Shown here piece by piece: positions 48,500-62,217 of a stretch of 64,000 bases of DNA. Each line of letters opens with the position of its first letter. Within the stretch, counting starts at the first letter, position 1. The position numbers and the translations under genes were made by a program. Source of the stretch: Molossus alvarezi (Eukaryota; Chordata; Mammalia; Chiroptera; Molossidae); NCBI GenBank assembly GCA_037176705.1, contig JBAWUJ010000110.1:124001-188000 (forward strand), read 5' to 3'. The notes below the pieces were generated by a model. That model was not told where the DNA came from. It was given only the letters and a program-made list of their open reading frames with translations, and searched no databases.

Positions 48500-50459
48500 A
48501 TTTCAATGACTTACACACTAACTATGCCCGGTGTGCAGGGCATACTTTACATTGTTGTGTTAAACAGTGTTGTAAGTAAATGCAGGTGTCTGCCTTCTTT
48601 CCTATGTGATCAGGAAAGTCAACCTGTACTAGTTGATGAGGCAGCCTTTGAACATACTACCTTTTAGCCCTGCATATGTGTTGTTTGCCTGGAAGTGTCT
48701 AGGAGTCATCTTGATATTCAACAAAGGCTGGGCTGCAGAAATCAAACACATTGGCTAGGGCAATGTTCAGGTCATGCAAATCTACACCCTATTCAGTTCT
48801 ACACACATTCTTTAAAGTTGTTACCGAATGAATCAGTGTCATTCTTGGATCCATCATACATTTCACGGTTTGTACCGATTTCCTCAAAAAACATAAGGAG
48901 TAGATACCTGTTTTCTCCTGAGAATTCAAAGTAAACGCTTTCCATCATTGTGAAATGCTGGAATTGTACCTTGTTCATGAATGGAATCTCCTGAACCTAT
49001 CTTTCTAATTCCCTGTGACGAATTCAGCCTATTTCTTGATAACTGACAAGTACTCAATCCCTTTATTCCAGCCATTAGAACCAAAAGGTGATCAATTTAA
49101 AAGAGGGAGTGTCAGTCTTTGAACAATGGACAAGGATTCACTTGTTTCAAGATTATTTCCCCGAAGCACCTATGGGAATACCCTGGCATAGTCAAAAGTG
49201 TTCATGACTGGTGTTCTTTCTGTGCAGAACAATATAATAACTTTCAGTTCAAGAGCAGAATGCAAACTTTAATACGGTTGCAGTGTCCAATTGAGTGTTT
49301 AGTGGCTCTCTGTTCAAAGAACTGTGTTCCAATAGACAACCTTCTTCAAATAATATCCAAATATTGAGAAAAAGATTCTAGGGCTATACCCGCTTCACAC
49401 GAAATGGAACCACCACTGATGTACTGTTTTTCAGATTACGTGTTCTTAGTACAGTTGTGGAAAGTATTGATGTAAGGAAATGTGGCAACCTGACTTTTGA
49501 TAGGTCCTTAGACATACTTTTCACTCTACTTTGTTTGTAGGAGAGTGTATACAACCATACCTATTCCAAATGCACTGTGTTAGAACTCTTCACTTCAGTG
49601 GCACAAAAGTCACTTCCATGAAGCCTAGAGCGTGAGGACCCTCAAAGCATATATTGTTTTGGTTAAGTGTTTAAGAAATGTCCTTTTGTAAAGGTGTAAT
49701 CACACTTAAACTTCGCAGTGTAAGTTTTTTTCTCTTGTTCCACACAAAGAGACACAAGACTTGCTGGTGCAGTCTTGGATATCCTGAATTATGGGCAAAA
49801 CTCTGTGAGAGCCAGGGGCCACATTCACTCAGTGGCATGTTTTTCCCTGGGTAGTTAAGTACCTTTGCAGGGAAACAGTGAACAAACATGTTCTAGTCAA
49901 ACAACTGTGGGAATGAATGAATATTTCCATTTGGGTTATGTTAATGCACAGATTTTGAGTAACATGAACACTTTAACGTTCATTCTCCTCGTTTTATAGG
50001 GAGATCCAGTCATATCATGGAAAGAACAACTAGGACAGAGCCCACTTATGTGTAGATCAAAAGTTATCCCTTTTTGTGTTCTGTGTTGTTCATGGTTTCA
50101 AAGATTGGATCGTATTGAAGCCCATTTTTGAAGGCGATACTTGGAAAAAGTTTGGTTTCTGCGGTAGCAGTTGGTTTTACATGATTCTTACTCAGAACAT
50201 TGAACCAACGTATGGCCAAGACTGAATCAATGGAAAGACTGATAACAACTGGTGTCACACTTGTGCATTGTTGACGCAGTGAAAGTGAACACATCTAAAG
50301 TGATGTAGTTGAAACATTGGTTGTCTCCATGCAAGGAGTAAATCCATGAATTGGAAGACACTGACAACACCAAGGGTTTTTCTCATTGAACATCTCTGTG
50401 AAGGAGAACAAGAGGAGTGTTCTAGAGAAAATGCACTTGTGCAGTGGACCTGGGTATCC
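48500..50459 (+). repeat. Satellite monomer 17 (beta, 1960 bp)
   Basis: Second half has TTCCACACAAAG near 49738 and GCATTGTTGACGCAG near 50264, marks of a block shared with monomers 18, 19 and 24. Confidence 0.92.
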
Positions 50460-52418
50460 ATTTCAATAACTTACACACTAACTATGCCCGGTGTGCAGGG
50501 CATACTTTACATTGGAGTGTTAAACAGTGTTGTAAGTAAATGCAGGTGTCTGCCTTCTTTCCTATGTGACCAGGAAAGTCAACCTGTACTAGTTGATGAG
50601 GCAGCCTTTCAACATACTACCTTTTACCCCTGCATATGTGTTGTTTGCCTGGAAGTGTTTATGAGTCATCTTGATATCCAACAAAGGCTGGGCTGCAGAA
50701 ATCAAACACATTGGCTAGGGCAATGTTCAGGTCATGCAAATCTACACCCTATTCAGTTCTACACACATTCTTTAAAGTTGTTACCGAATGAATCAGTGTC
50801 ATTCTTGGATCCATCATACATTTCACGGTTTGTACCGATTTCCTCAAAAAACATAAGGAGTAGATACCTGTTTTCTCCTGAGAATTCAAAGTAAACGCTT
50901 TCCATCATTGTGAAATGCTGGAATTGTATTTTGTTCATGAATGGAATCTCCTGAACCTATCTTTCTAATTCCCTGTGACGAATTCAGCCTATTTCTTGAT
51001 AACTGACAAGTGCTCAATCCCTTTATTCCAGCCATTAGAACCAAAAGGTGATCAATTTAAAAGAGGGAGTGTCAGTCTTTGAACAATGGACATGGATTCA
51101 CTTGTTTCAAGACTATTTCCGCGAAGCACCTATGGGAATACCCTGGCATAGTCAAAAGTGTTCATGACTGGTGTTCTTTCTGTGCAGAACAATATAATAA
51201 CGTTCAGTTCAAGAGCAGAATGGATACCTTAATACGGTTGCAGTGTCCAATTGAGTGTTTAGTGGCTCTCTGTTCAAAGAACTGTGTTCCAATAGACAAC
51301 CTTCTTCAAATAATGTCCAAATATTGAGAAAAAGATTCTAGGGCTATACCCGCTTCACACGAAATGGAACCACCACTGATGTACTCTTTTTCAGATTACG
51401 TGTTCTTAGTACAGTTGTGGAAAGTATTGATGTAAGGAAATGTGGCAACCTGACTTTTGATAGGTCCTTAGACATACTTTTCACTCTACTTTGTTTGTAG
51501 GAGAGTGTATACAACCATACCTATTCCAAATGCACTGTGTTAGAACTCTTCACTTCAGTGGCACAAAATCACTTCCATGAAGCCTAGAGCGTGAGGACCC
51601 TCAAAGCATATATTGTTTTGGTTAAGTGTTTAAGAAATGTCCTTTTGTAAAGGTGTAATCACACTTAAACTTCGCAGTGTAAGTTTTTTTCTCTTGTTCC
51701 ACACAAAGAGACACAAGACTTGCTGGTGCAGTCTTGGATATCCTGAATTATGGGCAAAACTCTGTGAGAGCCAGGGGCCACATTCACTCAGTGGCATGTT
51801 TTTCCCTGGGTAGTTAAGTACCTTTGCAGGGAAACAGTGAACAAACATGTTCTAGTCAAACAACTGTGGAAATGAATGAATATTTCCATTTGGGTTAAGT
51901 TAATGCACAGATCTTGAGTAACATGAACACTTTAACGTTCATTCTCCTCGTTTTATAGGGAGATCCAGTCATATCATGGAAAGAACAACTAGGACAGAGC
52001 CCACTTATGTGTAAATCAAAAGTTATCCCTTTTTGTGTTCTGTGTTGTTCATGGTTTCCAAGATTGGATCGTATTGAAGCCCATTTTTGAAGGCGATACT
52101 TGGAAAAAGTTTGGTTTCTGCTGTAGCAGTTGGTTTTACATGATTCTTACTCAGAACATTGAACCAACGTATGGCCAAGACTGAATCAATGGAAAGACTG
52201 ATAACAACTGGTGTCACACTTGTGCATTGTTGACGCAGTGAAAGTGAACACATCTAAAGTGATGTAGTTGAAACATTGGTTGTCTCCATGCAAGGAGTAA
52301 ATCCATGAATTGGAAGACACTGACAACACCAAGGGTTTTTCTCATTGAACATCTCTGTGAAGGAGAACAAGAGGAGTGTTCTAGAGAAAATGCACTTGTG
52401 CAGTGGACCTGGGTATCC
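50460..52418 (+). repeat. Satellite monomer 18 (beta, 1959 bp)
   Basis: One base is lost near 51568 (CACAAAATCAC). It shares TTTTACCCCTGC with monomer 16, leaving a 182-codon open frame at 50346-50894 that is probably fortuitous. Confidence 0.92.
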
Positions 52419-54378
52419 ATTTCAATAACTTACACACTAACTATGCCCGGTGTGCAGGGCATACTTTACATTGGAGTGTTAAACAGTGTTGTAAGTAAAT
52501 GCAGGTGTCTGCCTTCTTTCCTATGTGACCAGGAAAGTCAACCTGTACTAGTTGATGAGGCAGCCTTTCAACATACTACCTTTTAGCCCTGCATATGTGT
52601 TGTTTGCCTGGAAGTGTCTATGAGTCATCTTGATATCCAACAAAGGCTGGGCTGCAGAAATCAAACACATTGGTTAGGGCAATGTTCAGGTCATGCAAAT
52701 CTACACCCTATTCAGTTCTACACACATTCTTTAAAGTTGTTACCGAATGAATCAGTGTCATTCTTGGATCCATCCTACATTTCACGGTTTGTACCGATTT
52801 CCTCAAAAAACATAAGGAGTAGATACCTGTTTTCTCCTGAGAATTCAAAGTAAACGCTTTCCATCATTGTGAAATGCTGGAATTGTACCTTGTTCATGAA
52901 TGGAATCTCCTGAACCTATCTTTCTAATTCCCTGTGACGAATTCAGCCTATTTCTTGATAACTGACAAGTACTCAATCCCTTTATTCCAGCCAATAGAAC
53001 CAAAAGGTGATCAATTTAAAAGAGGGAGTGTCAGTCTTTCAACAATGGACATGGATTCACTTGTTTCAAGACTATTTCCCCGAAGCACCTATGGGAATAC
53101 CCTGGCATAGTCAAAAGTGTTCATGACTGGTGTTCTTTCTGTGCAGAACAATATAATAACGCTCAGTTCAAGAGCAGAATGGATACCTTAATACGGTTGC
53201 AGTGTCCAATTGAGTGTTTAGTGGCTCTCTGTTCAAAGAACTGTGTTCCAATAGACAACCTTCTTCAAATAATGTCCAAATATTGAGAAAAAGATTCTAG
53301 GGCTATACCCGCTTCACACGAAATGGAACCACCACTGATGTACTGTTTTTCAGATTACGTGTTCTTAGTACAGTTGTGGAAAGTATTGATGTAAGGAAAT
53401 GTGGCAACCTGACTTTTGATAGGTCCTTAGACATACTTTTCACTCTACTTTGTTTGTAGGAGAGTGTATACAACCATACCTATTCCAAATGCACTGTGTT
53501 AGAACTCTTCACTTCAGTGGCACAAAAGTCACTTCCATGAAGCCTAGAGCGTGAGGACCCTCAAAGCATATATTGTTTTGGTTAAGTGTTTAAGAAATGT
53601 CCTTTTGTAAAGGTGTAATCACACTTAAACTTCGCAGTGTAAGTTTTTTTCTCTTGTTCCACATAAACAGACACAAGACTTGCTGGTGCAGTCTTGGATA
53701 TCCTGAATTATGGGCAAAACTCTGTGAGAGCCAGGGGCCACATTCACTCAGTGGCATGTTTTTCCCTGGGTAGTTAAGTACCTTTGCAGGGAAACAGTGA
53801 ACAAACATGTTCTAGTCAAACAACTGTGGGAATGAATGAATATTTCCATTTGGGTTAAGTTAATGCACAGATCTTGAGTAACATGAACACTTTAACGTTC
53901 ATTCTCCTCGTTTTATAGGGAGATCCAGTCATATCATGGAAAGAACAACTAGGACAGAGCCCACTTATGTGTAGATCAAAAGTTATCCCTTTTTGTGTTC
54001 TGTGTTGTTCATGGTTTCAAAGATTGGATCGTATTGAAGCCCATTTTTGAAGGCGATACTTGGAAAAAGTTTGGTTTCTGCTGTAGCAGTTGGTTTTACA
54101 TGATTCTTACTCAGAACATTGAACCAACGTATGGCCAAGACTGAATCAATGGAAAGACTGATAACAACTGGTGTCACACTTGTGCATTGTTGACGCAGTG
54201 AAAGTGAACACATCTAAAGTGATGTAGTTGAAACATTGGTTTTCTCCATGCAAGGAGTAAATCCATGAATTGGAAGACACTGACAACACCAAGGGTTTTT
54301 CTCATTGAACATCTCTGTGAAGGAGAACAAGAGGAGTGTTCTAGAGAAAATGCACTTGTGCAGTGGACCTGGGTATCC
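52419..54378 (+). repeat. Satellite monomer 19 (beta, 1960 bp)
   Basis: Same block as monomers 17 and 18, with ACATAAACAGAC near 53661. Confidence 0.92.
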
Positions 54379-56337
54379 ATTTCAATGACTTACACACTAA
54401 CTATGCCCGGTGTGCAGGGCATACTTTAGATTGGAGTGTTAAACAGTGTTGTAAGTAAATGCAGGTGTCTGCCTTCTTTCCTATGTGACCAGGAAAGTCA
54501 ACCTGTACTAGTTGATGAGGCAGCCTTTCAACATACTACCTTTTAGCCCTGCATATGTGTTGTTGCCTGGAAGTGTCTAGGAGTCATCTTGATATCCAAC
54601 AAAGGCTGGGCTGCAGAAATCAAACACATTGGCTAGGGCAATGTTCAGGTCATGCAAATCTACACCCTAATCAGTTCTACACACATTCTTTAAATTTGTT
54701 ACCGAATGAGTCAGTGTCATTCTTGGATCCATCCTACATTTCACGGTTTGTACCGATTTCCTCAAAAAACATAAGGAGTAGATACCTGTTTTCTCCTGAG
54801 AATTCAAAGTAAACGATTTCCATCATTGTGAAATGCTGGAATTGTACCTTGTTCATGAATGGAATCTCCTGAACCTATCTTTCTAATTCCCTGTGACGAA
54901 TTCAGCCTATTTCTTGATAACTGACAAGTGCTCAATCCCTTTATTCCAGCCATTAGAACCAAAAGGTGATCAATTTAAAAGAGGGAGTGTCAGTCTTTGA
55001 ACAATGGACATGGATTCACTTGTTTCAAGACTATTTCCGCGAAGCACCTATGGGAATACCCTGGCATAGTCAAAAGTGTTCATGACTGGTGTTCTTTCTG
55101 TGCAGAACAATATAATAACGTTCAGTTCAAGAGCAGAATGGATACCTTAATACGGTTGCAGTGTCCAATTGAGTGTTTAGTGGCTCTCTGTTCAAAGAAC
55201 TGTGTTCCAATAGACAACCTTCTTCAAATAATGTCCAAATATTGAGAAAAAGATTCTAGGGCTATACCCGCTTCACACGAAATGGAACCACCACTGATGT
55301 ACTGTTTTTCAGATTACGTGTTCTTAGTACAGTTGTGGAAAGTATTGATGTAAGGAAATGTGGCAACCGGACTTTTGATAGGTCCTTAGACATACTTTTC
55401 ACTCTACTTTGTTTGTAGGAGAGTGTATACAACCATACCTATTCCAAATGCACTGTGTTAGAACTCTTCACTTCAGTGGCACAAAAGTCACTTCCATGAA
55501 GCCTAGAGCGTGAGGACCCTCAAAGCATATATTGTTTTGGTTAAGTGTTTAAGAAATGTCCTTTTGTAAAGGTGTAATCACACTTAAACTTCGCAGTGTA
55601 AGTTTTTTTCTCTTGTTCCAGACAAAGAGACACAAGACTGGCTGGTGCAGTCTTGGATATCCTGAATTATGGGCAAAACTCTGTGAGAGCCAGGGGCCAC
55701 ATTCACTCAGTGGCATGTTTTTCCCTGGGAAGTTAAGTACCTTTGCAGGGAAACTGTGAACAAACATGTTCTAGTCAAACAACTGTGGGAATGAATGAAT
55801 ATTTCCATTTGGGTTAAGTTAATGCACAGATCTTGAGTAACATGAACACTTTAACGTTCATTCTCCTCGTTTTATAGGGAGATCCAGTCATATCATGGAA
55901 AGAACAACTAGGACAGAGCCCACTTATGTGTAGATCAAAAGTTATCCCTTTTTGTGTTCTGTGTTGTTCATGGTTTCCAAGATTGGATCGTATTGAAACC
56001 CGTTTTTGACGGCGATACTTGGAAAAAGTTTGGTTTCTGCTGTAGCAGTTGGTTTTACTTGATTCTTCCTCAGAACAGTGAACCAACGTATGGCCAAGAC
56101 TGAATCAATGGAAAGACTGATAACTACTGGTGTCACACATGTGCATTCTTGACGCCGTGAAAGTGAACACATCTAAAGTGATGTAGTTGAAACATTGGTT
56201 GTCTCCATGCAAGGAGTAAATCCATGAATTGGAAGACACTGACAATACCAAGGGTGTTTCACATTGAACATCTCTGTGAAGGAGAACAAGAGGAGTGTTC
56301 TAGAGAAAATGCACTTGTGCAGTGTACCTGGGTATCC
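54379..56337 (+). repeat. Satellite monomer 20 (beta, 1959 bp)
   Basis: One base is lost near 54562 (GTTGTTGCCTGG). The second half returns to the GCATTCTTGACGCCG type. Confidence 0.92.
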
Positions 56338-58297
56338 ATTTCAATTACTTACACACTAATTATGCCCGGTGTGCAGGGCATACTTTACATTGGAGTGTTA
56401 AACAGTGTTGTAAGTAAATGCAGGTGTCTGCCTTCTTTCCTATGTGACCAGGAATGTCAACCTGTACTAGTTGATGAGGCAGCCTTTCAACATACTACCT
56501 TTTAGCCCTGCATATGTGTTGTTTGCCTGGAAGTGTCTAGGAGTCATCTTGATATCCAACAAAGGCTGGGCTGCAGAAATCAAACACATTGGCTAGGGCA
56601 ATGTTCAGGTCATGCAAATCTACACCCTATTCAGTTCTACACACATTCTTTAAAGTTGTTACCGAATGAATCAGTGTCATTCTTGGATCCATCATACATT
56701 TCACGGTTTGTACCGATTTCCTCAAAAAACATAAGGAGTAGATACCTGTTTTCTCCTGAGAATTCAAAGTAAACGATTTCCATCATTGTGAAATGCTGGA
56801 ATTGTATTTTGTTCATGAATGGAATCTCCTGAACCTATCTTTCTAATTCCCTGTGACGAATTCAGCCTATTTCTTGATAACTGACAAGTGCTCAATCCCT
56901 TTATTCCAGCCATTAGAACCAAAAGGTGATCAATTTAAAAGAGGGAGTGTCAGTCTTTGAACAATGGACATGGATTCACTTGTTTCAAGACTATTTCCGC
57001 GAAGCACCTATGGGAATACCCTGGCATAGTCAAAAGTGTTCATGACTGGTGTTCTTTCTGTGCAGAACAATATAATAACGTTCAGTTCAAGAGCAGAATG
57101 GATACCTTAATACGGTTGCAGTGTCCAATTGAGTGTTTAGTGGCTCTCTGTTCAAAGAACTGTGTTCCAATAGACAACCTTCTTCAAATAATGTCCAAAT
57201 ATTGAGAAAAAGATTCTAGGGCTATACCCGCTTCACACGAAATGGAACCACCACTGATGTACTGTTTTTCAGATTACGTGTTCTTAGTACAGTTGTGGAA
57301 AGTATTGATGTAAGGAAATGTGGCAACCGGACTTTTGATAGGTCCTTAGACATACTTTTCACTCTACTTTGTTTGTAGGAGAGTGTATACAACCATACCT
57401 ATTCCAAATGCACTGTGTTAGAACTCTTCACTTCAGTGGCACAAAAGTCACTTCCATGAAGCCTAGAGCGTGAGGACCCTCAAAGCATATATTGTTTTGG
57501 TTAAGTGTTTAAGAAATGTCCTTTTGTAAAGGTGTAATCACACTTAAACTTCGCAGTGTAAGTTTTTTTCTCTTGTTCCAGACAAAGAGACACAAGACTG
57601 GCTGGTGCAGTCTTGGATATCCTGAATTATGGGCAAAACTCTGTGAGAGCCAGGGGCCACATTCACTCAGTGGCATGTTTTTCCCTGGGAAGTTAAGTAC
57701 CTTTGCAGGGAAACTGTGAACAAACATGTTCTAGTCAAACAACTGTGGGAATGAATGAATATTTCCATTTGGGTTAAGTTAATGCACAGATCTTGAGTAA
57801 CATGAACACTTTAACGTTCATTCTCCTCGTTTTATAGGGAGATCCAGTCATATCATGGAAAGAACAACTAGGACAGAGCCCACTTATGTGTAGATCAAAA
57901 GTTATCCCTTTTTGTGTTCTGTGTTGTTCATGGTTTCCAAGATTGGATCGTATTGAAACCCGTTTTAGACGGAGATACTTGGAAAAAGTTTGGTTTCTGC
58001 TGTAGCAGTTGGTTTTACTTGATTCTTCCTCAGAACAGTGAACCAACGTATGGCCAAGACTGAATCAATGGAAAGACTGATAACTACTGGTGTCACACAT
58101 GTGCATTCTTGACGCCGTGAAAGTGAACACATCTAAAGTGATGTAGTTGAAACATTGGTTGTCTCCATGCAAGGAGTAAATCCATGAATTGGAAGACACT
58201 GACAATACCAAGGGTGTTTCACATTGAACATCTCTGTGAAGGAGAACAAGAGGAGTGTTCTAGAGAAAATGCACTTGTGTAGTGGACCTGGGTATCC
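56338..58297 (+). repeat. Satellite monomer 21 (beta, 1960 bp)
   Basis: First half of a two-monomer unit repeated 3920 bp later as monomer 23; also matches monomer 15. Confidence 0.92.
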
Positions 58298-60257
58298 ATT
58301 TCAATTACTTACACACTAATTATGCCCGGTGTGCAGGGCATACTTTACATTGGAGTGTTAAACAGTGTTGTAAGTAAATGCAGGTGTCTGCCTTCTTTCC
58401 TATGTGACCAGGAATGTCAACCTGTACTAGTTGATGAGGCAGCCTTTCAACATACTACCTTTTAGCCCTGCATATGTGTTGTTTGCCTGGAAGTGTCTAG
58501 GAGTCATCTTGATATCCAACAAAGGCTGGGCTGCAGAAATCAAACACATTGGCTAGGGCAATGTTCAGGTCATGCAAATCTACACCCTATTCAGTTCTAC
58601 ACACATTCTTTAAATTTGTTACCGAATGAGTCAGTGTCATTCTTGGATCCATCCTACATTTCACGGTTTGTACCGATTTCCTCAAAAAACATAAGGAGTA
58701 GATACCTGTTTTCTCCTGAGAATTCAAAGTAAACGATTTCCATCATTGTGAAATGCTGGAATTGTACCTTGTTCATGAATGGAATCTCCTGAACCTATCT
58801 TTCTAATTCCCTGTGACGAATTCAGCCTATTTCTTGATAACTGACAAGTGCTCAATCCCTTTATTCCAGCCATTAGAACCAAAAGGTGATCAATTTAAAA
58901 GAGGGAGTGTCAGTCTTTGAACAATGGACATGGATTCACTTGTTTCAAGACTATTTCCCCGAAGCACCTATGGGAATACCCTGGCATAGTCAAAAGTGTT
59001 CATGACTGGTGTTCTTTCTGTGCAGAACAATATAATAACTTTCAGTTCAAGAGCAGAATGCAAACTTTAATACGGTTGCAGTGTCCAATTGAGTGTTTGG
59101 TGGCTCTCTGTTCAAAGAACTGCGTTCCAATAGACAACCTTCTTCAAATAATGTCCAAATATTGAGAAAAAGATTCTAGGGCTATACCCGCTTCACACGA
59201 AATGGAACCACCACTGATGTACTGTTTTTCAGATTACGTGTTCTTAGTACAGTTGTGGAAAGTATTGATGTAAGGAAATGTGGCAACCTGACTTTTGATA
59301 GGTCCTTAGACATACTTTTCACTCTACTTTGTTTGTAGGAGAGTGTATACAACCATACCTATTCCAAATGCACTGTGTTAGAACTCTTCACTTCAGTGGC
59401 ACAAAAGTCACTTCCATGAAGCCTAGAGCGTGAGGACCCTCAAAGCATATATTGTTTTGGTTAAGTGTTTAAGAAATGTCCTTTTGTAAAGGTGTAATCA
59501 CACTTAAACTTCGCAGTGTAAGTTTTTTTCTCTTGTTCCAGACAAAGAGACACAAGACTGGCTGGTGCAGTCTTGGATATCCTGAATTATGGGCAAAACT
59601 CTGTGAGAGCCAGGGGCCACATTCACTCAGTGGCATGTTTTTCCCTGGGAAGTTAAGTACCTTTGCAGGGAAACTGTGAACAAACATGTTCTAGTCAAAC
59701 AACTGTGGGAATGAATGAATATTTCCATTTGGGTTAAGTTAATGCACAGATCTTGAGTAACATGAACACTTTAACGTTCATTCTCCTCGTTTTATAGGGA
59801 GATCCAGTCATATCATGGAAAGAACAACTAGGACAGAGCCCACTTATGTGTAGATCAAAAGTTATCCCTTTTTGTGTTCTGTGTTGTTCATGGTTTCCAA
59901 GATTGGATCGTATTGAAACCCGTTTTTGACGGCGATACTTGGAAAAAGTTTGGTTTCTGCTGTAGCAGTTGGTTTTACTTGATTCTTCCTCAGAACAGTG
60001 AACCAACGTATGGCCAAGACTGAATCAATGGAAAGACTGATAACTACTGGTGTCACACATGTGCATTCTTGACGCCGTGAAAGTGAACACATCTAAAGTG
60101 ATGTAGTTGAAACATTGGTTGTCTCCATGCAAGGAGTAAATCCATGAATTGGAAGACACTGACAATACCAAGGGTGTTTCACATTGAACATCTCTGTGAA
60201 GGAGAACAAGAGGAGTGTTCTAGAGAAAATGCACTTGTGCAGTGTACCTGGGTATCC
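58298..60257 (+). repeat. Satellite monomer 22 (beta, 1960 bp)
   Basis: Second half of the two-monomer unit. Its start matches that of monomer 24. Confidence 0.92.
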
Positions 60258-62217
60258 ATTTCAATTACTTACACACTAATTATGCCCGGTGTGCAGGGCA
60301 TACTTTACATTGGAGTGTTAAACAGTGTTGTAAGTAAATGCAGGTGTCTGCCTTCTTTCCTATGTGACCAGGAATGTCAACCTGTACTAGTTGATGAGGC
60401 AGCCTTTCAACATACTACCTTTTAGCCCTGCATATGTGTTGTTTGCCTGGAAGTGTCTAGGAGTCATCTTGATATCCAACAAAGGCTGGGCTGCAGAAAT
60501 CAAACACATTGGCTAGGGCAATGTTCAGGTCATGCAAATCTACACCCTATTCAGTTCTACACACATTCTTTAAAGTTGTTACCGAATGAATCAGTGTCAT
60601 TCTTGGATCCATCATACATTTCACGGTTTGTACCGATTTCCTCAAAAAACATAAGGAGTAGATACCTGTTTTCTCCTGAGAATTCAAAGTAAACGATTTC
60701 CATCATTGTGAAATGCTGGAATTGTATTTTGTTCATGAATGGAATCTCCTGAACCTATCTTTCTAATTCCCTGTGACGAATTCAGCCTATTTCTTGATAA
60801 CTGACAAGTGCTCAATCCCTTTATTCCAGCCATTAGAACCAAAAGGTGATCAATTTAAAAGAGGGAGTGTCAGTCTTTGAACAATGGACATGGATTCACT
60901 TGTTTCAAGACTATTTCCGCGAAGCACCTATGGGAATACCCTGGCATAGTCAAAAGTGTTCATGACTGGTGTTCTTTCTGTGCAGAACAATATAATAACG
61001 TTCAGTTCAAGAGCAGAATGGATACCTTAATACGGTTGCAGTGTCCAATTGAGTGTTTAGTGGCTCTCTGTTCAAAGAACTGTGTTCCAATAGACAACCT
61101 TCTTCAAATAATGTCCAAATATTGAGAAAAAGATTCTAGGGATATACCCGCTTCACACGAAATGGAACCACCACTGATGTACTGTTTTTCAGATTACGTG
61201 TTCTTAGTACAGTTGTGGAAAGTATTGATGTAAGGAAATGTGGCAACCGGACTTTTGATAGGTCCTTAGACATACTTTTCACTCTACTTTGTTTGTAGGA
61301 GAGTGTATACAACCATACCTATTCCAAATGCACTGTGTTAGAACTCTTCACTTCAGTGGCACAAAAGTCACTTCCATGAAGCCTAGAGCGTGAGGACCCT
61401 CAAAGCATATATTGTTTTGGTTAAGTGTTTAAGAAATGTCCTTTTGTAAAGGTGTAATCACACTTAAACTTCGCAGTGTAAGTTTTTTTCTCTTGTTCCA
61501 GACAAAGAGACACAAGACTGGCTGGTGCAGTCTTGGATATCCTGAATTATGGGCAAAACTCTGTGAGAGCCAGGGGCCACATTCACTCAGTGGCATGTTT
61601 TTCCCTGAGAAGTTAAGTACCTTTGCAGGGAAACTGTGAACAAACATGTTCTAGTCAAACAACTGTGGGAATGAATGAATATTTCCATTTGGGTTAAGTT
61701 AATGCACAGATCTTGAGTAACATGAACACTTTAACGTTCATTCTCCTCGTTTTATAGGGAGATCCAGTCATATCATGGAAAGAACAACTAGGACAGAGCC
61801 CACTTATGTGTAGATCAAAAGTTATCCCTTTTTGTGTTCTGTGTTGTTCATGGTTTCCAAGATTGGATCGTATTGAAACCCGTTTTAGACGGAGATACTT
61901 GGAAAAAGTTTGGTTTCTGCTGTAGCAGTTGGTTTTACTTGATTCTTCCTCAGAACAGTGAACCAACGTATGGCCAAGACTGAATCAATGGAAAGACTGA
62001 TAACTACTGGTGTCACACATGTGCATTCTTGACGCCGTGAAAGTGAACACATCTAAAGTGATGTAGTTGAAACATTGGTTGTCTCCATGCAAGGAGTAAA
62101 TCCATGAATTGGAAGACACTGACAATACCAAGGGTGTTTCACATTGAACATCTCTGTGAAGGAGAACAAGAGGAGTGTTCTAGAGAAAATGCACTTGTGT
62201 AGTGGACCTGGGTATCC
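60258..62217 (+). repeat. Satellite monomer 23 (beta, 1960 bp)
   Basis: Near-identical to monomer 21; small private changes include GGATATACC near 61140 and CCTGAGAAG near 61606. Confidence 0.92.
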
